Shown here: piece after piece, positions 26,424 to 34,159 of the stretch
Layout of the letters: every line of letters begins with the position of its first letter
How positions within the stretch are numbered: the stretch's first letter is position 1
DNA from: Aeromonas australiensis
Lineage (GTDB): Bacteria > Pseudomonadota > Gammaproteobacteria > Enterobacterales > Aeromonadaceae
Reading direction: 5' to 3'
Length of the DNA stretch: 48,090 nt
Assembly (NCBI RefSeq): GCF_000819725.1
Contig: NZ_CDDH01000077.1
Span: 1-48,090 of the forward strand
Position numbers and translations under genes: made by a program
The notes under the pieces: generated by a model
The model's input: the letters and a program-made list of their open reading frames with translations, nothing else
Databases searched by the model: none
Told to the model about the DNA's origin: nothing

Positions 26424-28058
26424 ATGGTTCAACAGATCAGACGCACCCTGTTGCTAGTCGCCGCGGCAGTTACCATTCCACTGCTACTGCTACAGGGTGT
26501 CTGGCTGGGGCTGCAAACCCCCCCGCTGACCACGGCCATTATACTGCTCACTACGCTGCTGGGGATGATGTTGGTGCTGATGCTGGCTTTGCGTACCATA
26601 GCGGGGTGGACGCAACATCAGGCGCTCTGTTTGCTCAAGGCTATCCGTGGTCATGACCCTTCTCAGCTTGATGACTCTGCCTCACGTGAAGCCTTGCAGG
26701 AGCTGCTGGATCAGTACCAAAACGCCGAACAGACAGCGCACCGCAAGCTGACTGAATTGAGCAACCTGGCCACCACAGATGAGCTGACCCAGCTGCTTAA
26801 TCGCCACGCCTTTCGCCGCGACATGACGGAGCTGCTACAACGCGATCAAGACACCCAGACCGCCACCCTGGTGCTGATCCGCGCCACCGAGCTTGGCAAG
26901 ATCAACGCTCAACGGGGATTTCAATCCGGCGATGCCTATATCAAGGACATGGCGACTCTGATCACCCGCGTTGTCAGCCGTTTCCCGGGCCATCAGGTCT
27001 ACCGCATTTCGGGGGCCGATTTTGCCGTGCTGGTACAACCGGTCGCCAATATTCCCCCCCATCTGCTGGGACAGGATTTGAAAGTGGCATTCGATCACTA
27101 TCAGGATCAGCACGAGCTGGAGAGCACTGGTTACTCGGGGCTGACCAAACTCAGCAGCGGCCAGAAAATTGAAGCCGTGCTGGCCAGAGCGGATCTGGCG
27201 CTGGCTCGCGCCCAGACCGAAACCATCAACGGCTGGGCCATCCAGCAAGATGACAGCGTCTCCGACTTGCAGGGGCAACACCACTGGCGCGACGTGCTGA
27301 CCGAAGTGTTGGCGCAAGAGCGGCTCAGCTTTACCTATCAACCGATCCAGCCGCTGCACCGCAGCATGCTGGCCTACAACGAGATCTACACCCGCTTCAG
27401 CGGCAGCGACGGCACCGCCCTGCCCACCGACACCCTGTTTGCCATGGCCCAGCGACTGGATATGGTGATGCGGCTGGAGCAGCTGGTCATTACCCATATC
27501 ATGCGCCAGTACCGTGCCTTTGGTGCCAACCAGAGCCGCTGGGGGATCAACCTCTCCCCCAACCTGTTGCAAAACAGCGCCTTCCTGATCTGGCTCGACC
27601 GCCAGCTGCTCAAAGATCCCAATACCACCGCCAATCTGGTGTTCGAGCTGGATGAAGAGCATCTGGAGCGCAACCTGACCGGCGCCAAGCGGGTGTTTGA
27701 ACTGCTGCGCCGCAACGGCAGCCGCTCGGCCATCGCCAACTTCGGCAAGGGCATTGGCTCCTTTACCCTGTTTCGCGAGCTCAAGCCCGACTACATCAAG
27801 CTGGATCCTGCCCTGATCACCGGGCTGGAACAGGATCAGACCAACCAGCAGTTCGTGCGAATGATCGTCGATGTGTCACATCGGATGGGGTGCCAGGTCA
27901 TTGCAGAGGGGGTGGAACAGCTTGGCCAGAAACAGCTACTGCAGGGAATGTATGTGGATGGCTTGCAGGGTTATCTCATCGCCCGGCCGCAACCGCTGCG
28001 ACCGGATATCAGCCAGCTGGGGCTCTTTACTGAGGATGCTTCAGCTTCAGCAGGGTAA
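26424..28058 (+). CDS. Membrane protein with degenerate GGDEF and EAL domains
   Basis: A 544-residue protein with two close N-terminal membrane helices (about residues 7-29 and 36-58) and almost no periplasmic loop. A GGDEF domain follows (TTDELTQLLNRHAF) in which the active-site motif reads SGADF (residues 196-200). Then comes an EAL domain in which EAL reads EIY (320-322) and the catalytic Asp-Asp of DDFG is Ala-Asn in IANFGKG (437-443). The distal KLD, AEGVEQ and LQGYL motifs remain. It is therefore unlikely to make or break c-di-GMP; a binding or scaffold role like CsrD or LapD is more likely (inference). AAGGAAGACAAG precedes the ATG. Confidence 0.85.
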   Translation: MVQQIRRTLLLVAAAVTIPLLLLQGVWLGLQTPPLTTAIILLTTLLGMMLVLMLALRTIAGWTQHQALCLLKAIRGHDPSQLDDSASREALQELLDQYQNAEQTAHRKLTELSNLATTDELTQLLNRHAFRRDMTELLQRDQDTQTATLVLIRATELGKINAQRGFQSGDAYIKDMATLITRVVSRFPGHQVYRISGADFAVLVQPVANIPPHLLGQDLKVAFDHYQDQHELESTGYSGLTKLSSGQKIEAVLARADLALARAQTETINGWAIQQDDSVSDLQGQHHWRDVLTEVLAQERLSFTYQPIQPLHRSMLAYNEIYTRFSGSDGTALPTDTLFAMAQRLDMVMRLEQLVITHIMRQYRAFGANQSRWGINLSPNLLQNSAFLIWLDRQLLKDPNTTANLVFELDEEHLERNLTGAKRVFELLRRNGSRSAIANFGKGIGSFTLFRELKPDYIKLDPALITGLEQDQTNQQFVRMIVDVSHRMGCQVIAEGVEQLGQKQLLQGMYVDGLQGYLIARPQPLRPDISQLGLFTEDASASAG

Positions 28059-28521
28059 GAATGATGTCATTGAGCTGGCGGTAGCGCTCCAGCTCTTTCT
28101 GATCGTAACGGGTCGCCAGCGTGGTGGGGTTGTGGCGGTTTTTGAGGTAACGGTTGATTTGCAGCCGGTTGAACCCCGCCACCTGATAGACCTGGCCAAG
28201 CAGGGTATTGAGATCATCGTGCTCCAGACCGGCTCTGGCCAGATAGTCCCCATCGGCGGGGCTCTCGGTCTGGTGGCTCCACTTGCCAATGCGGCCGCTC
28301 TCTTGCAGATAGCTGAGCCACTGCTCGATATAGAGTGGTTTGCACCCCGCCAGCAGATTGAAAAAGCCCACCGCATCGCAACGACAACCGCTCAGGAGCA
28401 CGACCGCCAGCTGATCATCATCGCACTGGAAGGTAACAGGCCCGGCTTGCGCCCAATCCAGTGCCTGCACCCGAATGCTGGCCTTCTCACCCGCAGCTCC
28501 CGTTACGTCGAATACAAACAT
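28027..28521 (-). CDS. Conserved-looking protein of unknown function
   Basis: A 164-residue soluble protein that I do not recognise. It has a GGAGG ribosome site 6 nt before the ATG, which argues for a real gene. The N-terminal third is beta-rich with three cysteines in SGCRCDAVGFFNLLAGC, the middle is acidic, and the C-terminal half is helical with QINRYLKNRHNPTT and a leucine-rich end. Its last 32 bp overlap, tail to tail, the last codons of the degenerate GGDEF/EAL gene. No membrane segment or signal peptide is visible. Confidence 0.65.
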   Translation of the reverse strand: MFVFDVTGAAGEKASIRVQALDWAQAGPVTFQCDDDQLAVVLLSGCRCDAVGFFNLLAGCKPLYIEQWLSYLQESGRIGKWSHQTESPADGDYLARAGLEHDDLNTLLGQVYQVAGFNRLQINRYLKNRHNPTTLATRYDQKELERYRQLNDIILTLLKLKHPQ

Positions 28522-28620
28522 GGCGCTCCTCCCTTGGCAAAAGGTTGATGATGGACCATCCCCCTGACGGGTGCAAAGGCAAATCGGCTTTTAACTCATC
28601 AATCGGGCCATTCGACCATA

Positions 28621-28654
28621 AAAAAGACCGGCCCCCTCACGGATGCCGGTCTTT
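28621..28654 (-). terminator. Terminator of the DUF2750 gene
   Basis: A 10-bp perfect stem (AAAGACCGGC / GCCGGTCTTT) with a 12-nt loop ends in six T on the minus strand, 42 bp after the DUF2750 stop. Confidence 0.8.
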
Positions 28655-28696
28655 GTCCCGATGGCCTGTGCGTTCAGGCCATCAATGGAGGCGCTT

Positions 28697-29059
28697 TCAG
28701 GCGTCCAGTTCAACCAGTGCCTTGGCCAGCTCGATGGGTTCGAGCTCCTGACCTTCCAGGTCGGCGTTCCAGTTCGGACCGACCAGCACATCATCTTCAT
28801 CCAGATCGTTGATCCAGATATCGAGAAACTCTTCCAGATCGATCACTTCCGGCTCGTAATCGGCCCACTCATCGACGCAGTGCAGACGGGCGTCCTCTTC
28901 GGCAGACCAGAGCGGCATCACGTCGGCATCTTCAAATTCGGCGGAGCGGCAGACGACCCAGTCTTCCCCATAGCGCAGACCCCACACCTGACCCGACTCG
29001 CGGACTTGTTCGATAAACAGTTGGAAATTGGCGTCAAGGTTGTCGTTAAGCATGCTCAT
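28697..29059 (-). CDS. DUF2750 family protein
   Basis: A 120-residue, strongly acidic cytosolic protein. The pattern VWGLRYGEDWVVCRS, VMPLWSAEEDARLHC, and EVIDLEEFLDIWINDLDEDDVLVGPNWN, with regularly spaced tryptophans, fits the DUF2750 family of unknown function. I chose the ATG at 29059 (MSMLNDNLDANF) with AGAGAG upstream; the ORF extends further upstream without family resemblance. It has its own terminator, and gsk lies upstream on the same strand but beyond another terminator, so it is probably single. Confidence 0.78.
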   Translation of the reverse strand: MSMLNDNLDANFQLFIEQVRESGQVWGLRYGEDWVVCRSAEFEDADVMPLWSAEEDARLHCVDEWADYEPEVIDLEEFLDIWINDLDEDDVLVGPNWNADLEGQELEPIELAKALVELDA

Positions 29060-29198
29060 GGGGTTCTCTCTTTCTTTCGGGTGCTGCAGCATTGTCGGGC
29101 GACAATACGATGGCCAAATGGTGTCGCAAAAGTGACATGGACTCAAGCATATTGGGGTTATTCCGGGAAAAAAGCCGGGATAACCCATATTTGCCTGC

Positions 29199-29223
29199 AA
29201 AAACGCCTCCCGATGGAGGCGTC
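29199..29223 (-). terminator. Terminator of gsk
   Basis: Stem ACGCCTCC / GGAGGCGT with a CGAT loop and a T run on the minus strand, 17 bp after the gsk stop. The same stem sequence recurs after ribA at the right end of the window. Confidence 0.85.
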
Positions 29224-29239
29224 TTGCAGGATCAGGAGA

Positions 29240-30544
29240 TCAACGCTCCCAGTAAACCTCTTCCAGGCTGTCCTCTTTCTCTGGCAAACCGCGGGAGAGA
29301 CGGGGGCTGCTCTGGGCCAACACCTCGTAGCTGACGCGGTTGGCGTATTTGCACACCTGGGCCAGTGAGGAGTAAGTCAGGAACTCGGAGATGTGCTTGG
29401 CGGAGTTGGGCACATTCAACCGGTGATAGGAGTTGGCCACCATGTCGTGCAGCACGGCAGAAAGCGCCCCATCCCCTGCCCCGTTGGTGTTCTTGATCTT
29501 CTCCGGGCCGCCCATGTATGGGGAGATGTGGGAGTAGATACGGGCCGGTTTGCGGCACTTGGCGCGGGCCATCGGGCGGCTGAACTCATACATGTTGAAC
29601 TCGGGGATAACGCCGGGCAACAGGGTATGGGTAGTCTCGCGCTTGTAGTCCTCGTCGGTGTAGCTCGCCATGTAGAGGCCGATAGGGCCAGCAGTACAGA
29701 GCACCATGTCGGCCCAATCCAGCGCCTTGTCGGCCGCACCGAGCGGATCAGCGATGCCGGTCAGGGCTTCACCTTCGTCTTCGTTCATCGCCAGCACAGT
29801 GACGTTCTCGGCAATAAAGTCGCGCCACCACTGGGGATTTTCATCGATAACGAAACGGGTGCCCAGGGTCAGCACCACGGGAATACCGGCCTCGCGGGCA
29901 TAACGCACCGCGGTCATGGCCGCCTCTTTCATCGGATCACCATCGTCACCGCGTACCAGATAGGCGGTGATCACCAGTGCAGACGCCCCTTTGATCACAT
30001 CTTCAGGAATGTGCTGCACATCCAGCTGGTTCATCTTGCCGGCGTTGATGCCGAAGCTGCGCTCGCCGCACTCGGTGATGAAGGTGAAGCAACGGCCGAT
30101 GGGGCCATCCACCGGCTGCAGATAGTCCAGATTGACGCGGGAAGAGGTGTTGCACAGATAACGGTAGGCGTAGCAGCCGATGCGAATGTCCTGACTCATC
30201 ACACCCAGCAGGATGGAGTGGGAATCTGCCAGCACCGAGTAGTTGTGAACCGTGTTGCCAATGGTGCCACCGGCAAACTCGCTCACCACCATGTTGTTGG
30301 CCTTGAGCTCGTCATAAATGCGTTCTGCCACGTCGTCATTAATGACGATGGAGTGTCCCTTGCTCAGACCATAACGGGTCAGAAAGTCTTCATCCACATG
30401 GGCTTCGATATCAACCAGGGTCTGATCAATCCCGACCACGTAGGCTTTGCCCAGCTCGGTTAACAGGGGATTTTGCGGCACCAGGGGATCGCGTCTGTCG
30501 ACAGGGAAGTAGTGTTTGGACTTGCGCTGACCGGGAAATTTCAT
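29240..30544 (-). CDS. gsk: Inosine-guanosine kinase
   Basis: Phosphorylates inosine and guanosine to IMP and GMP in purine salvage. The 434 residues equal E. coli Gsk in length and match it closely: MKFPGQRKSKHYFPV start, AGGTIGNTVHNYSVLAD, YLCNTSSRVNLDYLQ, and the PfkB-family ATP/anion-hole motif in KNTNGAGDGALSAVLHD. It ends RGLPEKEDSLEEVYWER, close to the E. coli C-terminus. The ribosome site is weak. A PurR-like box overlaps its promoter, tying salvage to purine availability, and the pathway joins the product of guaBA at the window start. Confidence 0.96.
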   Translation of the reverse strand: MKFPGQRKSKHYFPVDRRDPLVPQNPLLTELGKAYVVGIDQTLVDIEAHVDEDFLTRYGLSKGHSIVINDDVAERIYDELKANNMVVSEFAGGTIGNTVHNYSVLADSHSILLGVMSQDIRIGCYAYRYLCNTSSRVNLDYLQPVDGPIGRCFTFITECGERSFGINAGKMNQLDVQHIPEDVIKGASALVITAYLVRGDDGDPMKEAAMTAVRYAREAGIPVVLTLGTRFVIDENPQWWRDFIAENVTVLAMNEDEGEALTGIADPLGAADKALDWADMVLCTAGPIGLYMASYTDEDYKRETTHTLLPGVIPEFNMYEFSRPMARAKCRKPARIYSHISPYMGGPEKIKNTNGAGDGALSAVLHDMVANSYHRLNVPNSAKHISEFLTYSSLAQVCKYANRVSYEVLAQSSPRLSRGLPEKEDSLEEVYWER

Positions 30545-30634
30545 GGCAATGTTCTTGTGCTCTGGGGGAAAGAGGGGCGGGATTTTAACACAATCCGCCG
30601 CCCCGAAAAGTCGCCCGATTTAAATAATGGAGTC

Positions 30635-30663
30635 AGTATAGACAAGGGCTGGAAGGGGAAACG
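30635..30663 (-). promoter_or_regulatory. Promoter candidate of gsk
   Basis: A strong -10, TATACT, lies at 30635-30640 on the minus strand; 17 bp upstream is a weak -35 (GTTTCC) that falls inside the PurR-like box. The leader is about 85 nt and contains an imperfect GGGGCGG / CCGCCCC hairpin at 30574-30604. Confidence 0.45.
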
Positions 30664-30670
30664 TTTGCCT
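30655..30670. promoter_or_regulatory. PurR-like operator upstream of gsk
   Basis: AGGCAAACGTTTCCCC (minus strand) matches the PurR pattern ANGCAANCGNTTNCNT at every defined position except the last, around the palindromic core AAACGTTT. It covers the -35 region, so repression in purine excess is expected. Confidence 0.6.
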
Positions 30671-30913
30671 TTTCGCCATAAAAACCGATGGTCAGCCCCA
30701 AGGTTGCAAGGCAAGATTGCTGATGACTGAACCAAGGGAGGCTTGCTCTGCAATCACATTAATCCGGAAGCCATGACAGGTTCCGGATTGTTCTACAGCA
30801 GCAGGGTCGACCGGGGATTTTGTTGAACCACAACAAGGCATCGTATGCGGAACAACAAGTGTGGTGGTATGAGAGGGCGGAAACGTCGAGGCCTCCCCCT
30901 ACTCGATACACGC
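30671..30913. other. Rest of the gap between gsk and the PAS protein gene
   Basis: The whole gap spans 30545-30913. Beyond the gsk regulatory sites it has a TCCGGAA-type inverted repeat at about 30763-30790 (ATCCGGAA / TTCCGGAT around CCATGACAGG). That may be a weak hairpin terminator for the PAS gene or for readthrough. No ORF is supported. Confidence 0.45.
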
Positions 30914-31345
30914 TCAAGCCTGCCGCTGGCCGCTCATCTGCATGGCCTCATCGGTGGCATCGTAGATCATCACTGCGATGTGGGTCACCTGGCCACCGAA
31001 ATCAGCCAACGGCACCAGCGTCAGGTTCTGGAACATGTGGGGGGCCGAGCCGGTAATGGGGCGGTAGTTGGAGAAGCGCAGCAGGTAGGGCCTCTGTTCC
31101 CAGGTACTGAACGCGCGGTTGTTGAGCTGAAACACCATGTTGGCCTTGCGCTCGAACCAGGCCCTGTCAACATCAGGGAAGAGATCGAACAGGACACCAT
31201 CGCGCACCTCGGCTGCCATCCGCCCGCTGTGGCTCTCCATAAAACCGTTCCACACCTGTACCTTGTACTCCTTGTCGAGTACCACCAACCCAACGTCCAG
31301 GTTCTGAACTATGTTCATCAGCCAATGAAATTCACGGATTTCCAT
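30914..31345 (-). CDS. PAS domain protein
   Basis: A 143-residue cytosolic protein that is essentially a single PAS domain (HWLMNIVQNLDVGLVVLDKEYKVQVWNGFMESHSGR, then the SAPHMFQNLTLVPLADFGGQVTHIAVMIYDATDEA C-terminal sheet). No output domain follows. The ATG at 31345 has AGGAG 5 nt upstream and begins 8 bp after the REC-CheC gene, so both are almost certainly cotranscribed. The pair probably works as a stand-alone sensor plus response regulator, though no kinase is adjacent. Confidence 0.85.
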   Translation of the reverse strand: MEIREFHWLMNIVQNLDVGLVVLDKEYKVQVWNGFMESHSGRMAAEVRDGVLFDLFPDVDRAWFERKANMVFQLNNRAFSTWEQRPYLLRFSNYRPITGSAPHMFQNLTLVPLADFGGQVTHIAVMIYDATDEAMQMSGQRQA

Positions 31346-31353
31346 AGTCACTC

Positions 31354-32382
31354 CTAAAGCATGTGCATGATTTTGTTGTTCATGGTGGCGATGGAATCTT
31401 CGGTAAACAGCAGCAGCAGATCGCACTGTACCGCGTAATCCTGGATCCGGTAGTTGATCTCGATAGCCAGGGTTCGACGCCAGAGACTTTTGTTGGTGTT
31501 GATGAGATCCTTGATGGATCTGTGCTGGCCCAGTACCACAGGGTGACCTTGGCTGAACGGAGTATCGAGTTGACTGGCGTAACCGCGTAAAAAGGCGCCG
31601 ATCAGCACATTGGCTGTATCCATCAGCAACTCAAGCTCGACACTAGGATCCAGGGTTCCCTGATGATTCATCAGCTTGGCCAGGTCCTTAAAGCTGGAGT
31701 CATGAAACAGGATCAGCGCTTCACCGGCAATCCCTGCCCCGATAAACCCCTGACAGACGGCGGAGAGGGTATCCGAATCTGCGGCCGCCGAGAGGGCCAT
31801 GTGCAGCTCAGAGACCTCCAGCACGTTGACGTTGGGGATGGGCAGCACCACGAAGGCGTTGAGCAAACGGGCCAGCAAATCGGCCGCCTGTCCCATGGAG
31901 ACGTTGGCCAGCTCCTGATAGACATCACGGACTTCGGGACTGATCTTGACGCCTGTATCAAGTGCAGGCTCGCTGGCCGGGGGGCTAGGGATATGGGACT
32001 GAGTAGTAGGCACTCCAGCCGGTTGCCAGAAACCATGGGCTTTGAGCAGAGCGCCCAAGGCCTCCGGGGAGGCCGGTTTCTTGATAAAATCGAGGGCCCC
32101 AAGTCCCATGACCCTTTGATGCGCCTCCGGCTGAATATCGCCGGAGACCACGAATACTTTACTGCGTAGTCCCTCCCGCTGCAGGGTTTCCAGCACGCCG
32201 TAACCGTCCATTTCTGGCATGGTCAGGTCGAGGAAGATGAGATCGCCATGACCCATCAGAACCTGTTCGATCCCTTCTAGGCCATTGCTCGCATAGTGCA
32301 AATCGACTTTCCAGTCGGCCGGAAGTGCCCGTGCCAGCTGTTTGCGGGCGAACCCGGAGTCATCACATATCAATACATTCAT
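31354..32382 (-). CDS. Response regulator with REC and CheC/CheX-like phosphatase domains
   Basis: A 342-residue fusion. Residues 1-118 are a receiver domain with acidic pair CDD at 6-8, phosphoacceptor Asp52 in IFLDLTMPEMDG and Lys in DFIKKPAS. A Pro/Ser linker (about 119-145) leads to a CheC-like domain (150-342). The CheC active-site pattern is present: Glu156 and Asn159 in QELANVS with Pro182 at the usual 22-residue spacing; a second half-site, MDTANV, has Asp in place of Glu. CheC-type domains dephosphorylate CheY-P, so this may be a phosphorylation-controlled phosphatase or flagellar-switch-like binder (inference). Coupled to the PAS gene 8 bp downstream. Confidence 0.82.
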   Translation of the reverse strand: MNVLICDDSGFARKQLARALPADWKVDLHYASNGLEGIEQVLMGHGDLIFLDLTMPEMDGYGVLETLQREGLRSKVFVVSGDIQPEAHQRVMGLGALDFIKKPASPEALGALLKAHGFWQPAGVPTTQSHIPSPPASEPALDTGVKISPEVRDVYQELANVSMGQAADLLARLLNAFVVLPIPNVNVLEVSELHMALSAAADSDTLSAVCQGFIGAGIAGEALILFHDSSFKDLAKLMNHQGTLDPSVELELLMDTANVLIGAFLRGYASQLDTPFSQGHPVVLGQHRSIKDLINTNKSLWRRTLAIEINYRIQDYAVQCDLLLLFTEDSIATMNNKIMHML

Positions 32383-32436
32383 GGTGTTAGGCAGGCTCTG
32401 TTGGCAAGGGATGCTATAAGTGTGGCCCGCTAACGG

Positions 32437-33375
32437 TCAGATGCAATGGCTGAGGCTGTCACCTTGTGAAAATTGGTTGTCCCACTGCCGATTACGATAG
32501 CGCGCTGAGTATTTTTCAACAAATTCAGTGAACATCTTAACACGCAACGGGGCGAACTGGTGCTGGCAACACAACATGTAAAAGGGACGATTGCCGGTTT
32601 GCCAGTCGGTCAGTACCGGCACCAGCTGCTCATCATGAAGGAAGCTACTCAGATAGTGCTGGGGCGCGTTGACGATCCCCAGATGACGTCGGGCTGCACG
32701 CACGGCGGCCTGGGTTTGGTTGACGGTCAGTTTGGCACTGCGTTTGACGCAGACACTCTGGCCATCCTGGTCGGTCAGCTGCCAGTGCTGGTGTGGCCAG
32801 CAGTAGATGAGGTCGTGCTCTTCCAGTTGATTGGGGTGAGAAGGGGTGCCCTTCTTGGCCAAATAGAGCGGTGAGGCAAACAGGCCGTACTCGATATGAC
32901 CGAGACAAACCGCATTGGGCATCGATTGGGGGAGTTCACCGTTGAAGAACACCAGGTCCCGGTCATTGTCGAACAGATGTTGGTGGTCATTGGTCTGGGT
33001 GATATCGAACTGTACCTCGGGATAGTGCAGGCCGAACTCGGCCAGCATATCGATGAGGATGGTGTTGGAGAGTGCGATCGGCGCCGCTATCCGGATAAGC
33101 CCTGTGATGTCGGCTTCTTTACCCTGGATCTCGCTGGTGGCCTGCTCGATTTGCGCGAGCGGCGTGCAGAGACGCTCGTAGTATCTGAGGCCCTCATCGG
33201 TAAGGCGGAGTTTGCGGGTAGAGCGATGTAGCAGGGAGCCACCAAGCTGCTCTTCCAGCTGGGAAATGCGTCGACTGATGGTGCCTGTTGGCATGCCCAG
33301 TGCGGCAGCTGCGTGGGAGAATCCTCCCTCTTGCACCACCTTGACGAACAGGTAGAACTCTTCGATATGCTTCAT
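32437..33375 (-). CDS. LysR family transcriptional regulator
   Basis: A 312-residue regulator. Residues 1-60 form the winged helix-turn-helix (HIEEFYLFVKVVQEGGFSHAAAALGMPTGTISRRISQLEEQLGGSLLHRSTRKLRLTDEG, quoted here only as residue span 3-63 of the LysR type), and residues 90-300 the periplasmic-binding-like effector domain. It lies upstream of the REC-CheC gene in the same direction with a 54-bp gap. Target genes and inducer are unknown. The long AT-rich gap upstream may hold its autoregulatory site. Confidence 0.92.
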   Translation of the reverse strand: MKHIEEFYLFVKVVQEGGFSHAAAALGMPTGTISRRISQLEEQLGGSLLHRSTRKLRLTDEGLRYYERLCTPLAQIEQATSEIQGKEADITGLIRIAAPIALSNTILIDMLAEFGLHYPEVQFDITQTNDHQHLFDNDRDLVFFNGELPQSMPNAVCLGHIEYGLFASPLYLAKKGTPSHPNQLEEHDLIYCWPHQHWQLTDQDGQSVCVKRSAKLTVNQTQAAVRAARRHLGIVNAPQHYLSSFLHDEQLVPVLTDWQTGNRPFYMLCCQHQFAPLRVKMFTEFVEKYSARYRNRQWDNQFSQGDSLSHCI

Positions 33376-33663
33376 AAACGCTGTTCTGGGTGTAACAAGG
33401 GGGCAACCATAAAAAGAGTGTCTCTGGTTGGCAAGGGCAATTCAGCGTTTAATTGATCTGGGTTCGATTTCTGTTGATACCAATTCTCGACCGCTTATTC
33501 ACAACTTGGCTACCTGAGCGTCTTGGCTCATCACCACTGGGAGTCAATCCGTGACGGTCAGCCACATCGTTCCATCTACTCAACTCCGGCGGTGATGCTA
33601 TCCGCGAGGCGATCGTAAACGTCGGCATAAACTGTCTCGCGCTATTTTTTTCCTTTTTAATAA

Positions 33664-33679
33664 TGTGACCTGAGTCATA
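33664..33679. promoter_or_regulatory. CRP-like site
   Basis: TGTGACCTGAGTCATA matches TGTGA-N6-TCACA at 9 of 10 defined positions. It lies 289 bp upstream of the LysR start and about 480 bp upstream of the GGDEF-EAL start, so its target is uncertain. Confidence 0.35.
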
Positions 33680-33776
33680 TATTCGCTTTTTGATCATTCA
33701 CAGTGAAACCATGACCCGAGTATATCATGCGCCCTTTCCGCCGCACTTTTGTTGCCCGCATCGCTTATTTTTTCAC

Positions 33777-33816
33777 CACAAAGCCATCCAATTGGTTAAT
33801 TAATGAAGGCTTTGTG
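33777..33816. repeat. Inverted repeat in the AT-rich gap
   Basis: CACAAAGCC and GGCTTTGTG form a perfect 9-bp inverted repeat around a 22-nt AT-rich centre containing TTAATTAA. No T run follows on either strand, so it is not a standard terminator. Confidence 0.5.
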
Positions 33817-33858
33817 ACAATAAATAAAGACCCTCCCCTCAATTAACTTAAAGATCAT

Positions 33859-33873
33859 TAGTAATGATTATCA
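33859..33873. promoter_or_regulatory. Fur-like box without an assigned gene
   Basis: TAGTAATGATTATCA matches the 7-1-7 Fur pattern TGATAATNATTATCA at 12 of 14 defined positions. TATAAA follows a few bases later on the plus strand and could be a -10. The nearest plus-strand gene starts 287 bp downstream. Confidence 0.45.
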
Positions 33874-34159
33874 CTATAAATAATGCTTTTGTGTCCCAGG
33901 GTCTCGTGTGATAAACTCTTAGTACTTGTTTTTATTGGGGAAAAAAGATAAAAATCGACAATGTGATTTACTCTGCTTAACAGGTGGTTTGGCAACGTTC
34001 GTTTCTGTATTTCAGAATATGCTCCCCTGTTGCTTATCTCTGCAATGGCGTTGTTTACTCTTGGCTATGTTAAAAAGCATGGTGGTCGAGTGCCGTTTGC
34101 ACCTTGTCTTCTGCATCTGGCGCACTGCCAGATCTGTTGTTAACCAGTGACCCTCTCGC

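Larger units (their letters stand above)
33376..34159. other. 784-bp AT-rich gap without a convincing gene
   Basis: Lies between the LysR gene and the PAS-GGDEF-EAL gene, which are read divergently. From about 33640 to 33960 it is clearly more AT-rich than its neighbours. It contains a CRP-like site, a Fur-like site and a 9-bp inverted repeat (separate entries). Short ORFs (33449-33697 minus, 33926-34150 plus, a 32-codon ORF at 34044) lack ribosome sites and recognisable domains. A Fur-controlled small RNA is conceivable, but no clear terminator hairpin was found. Confidence 0.5.

Noticed and set aside
33449..33697. 82-codon minus ORF upstream of the LysR gene
   Set aside because: Ser/Arg-rich, no ribosome site, no recognisable family; more likely chance.
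33880..34150. RyhB-type small RNA downstream of the Fur-like box
   Set aside because: Promoter-like placement is suggestive, but no Hfq-type terminator hairpin with T run and no RyhB core that I recognise.
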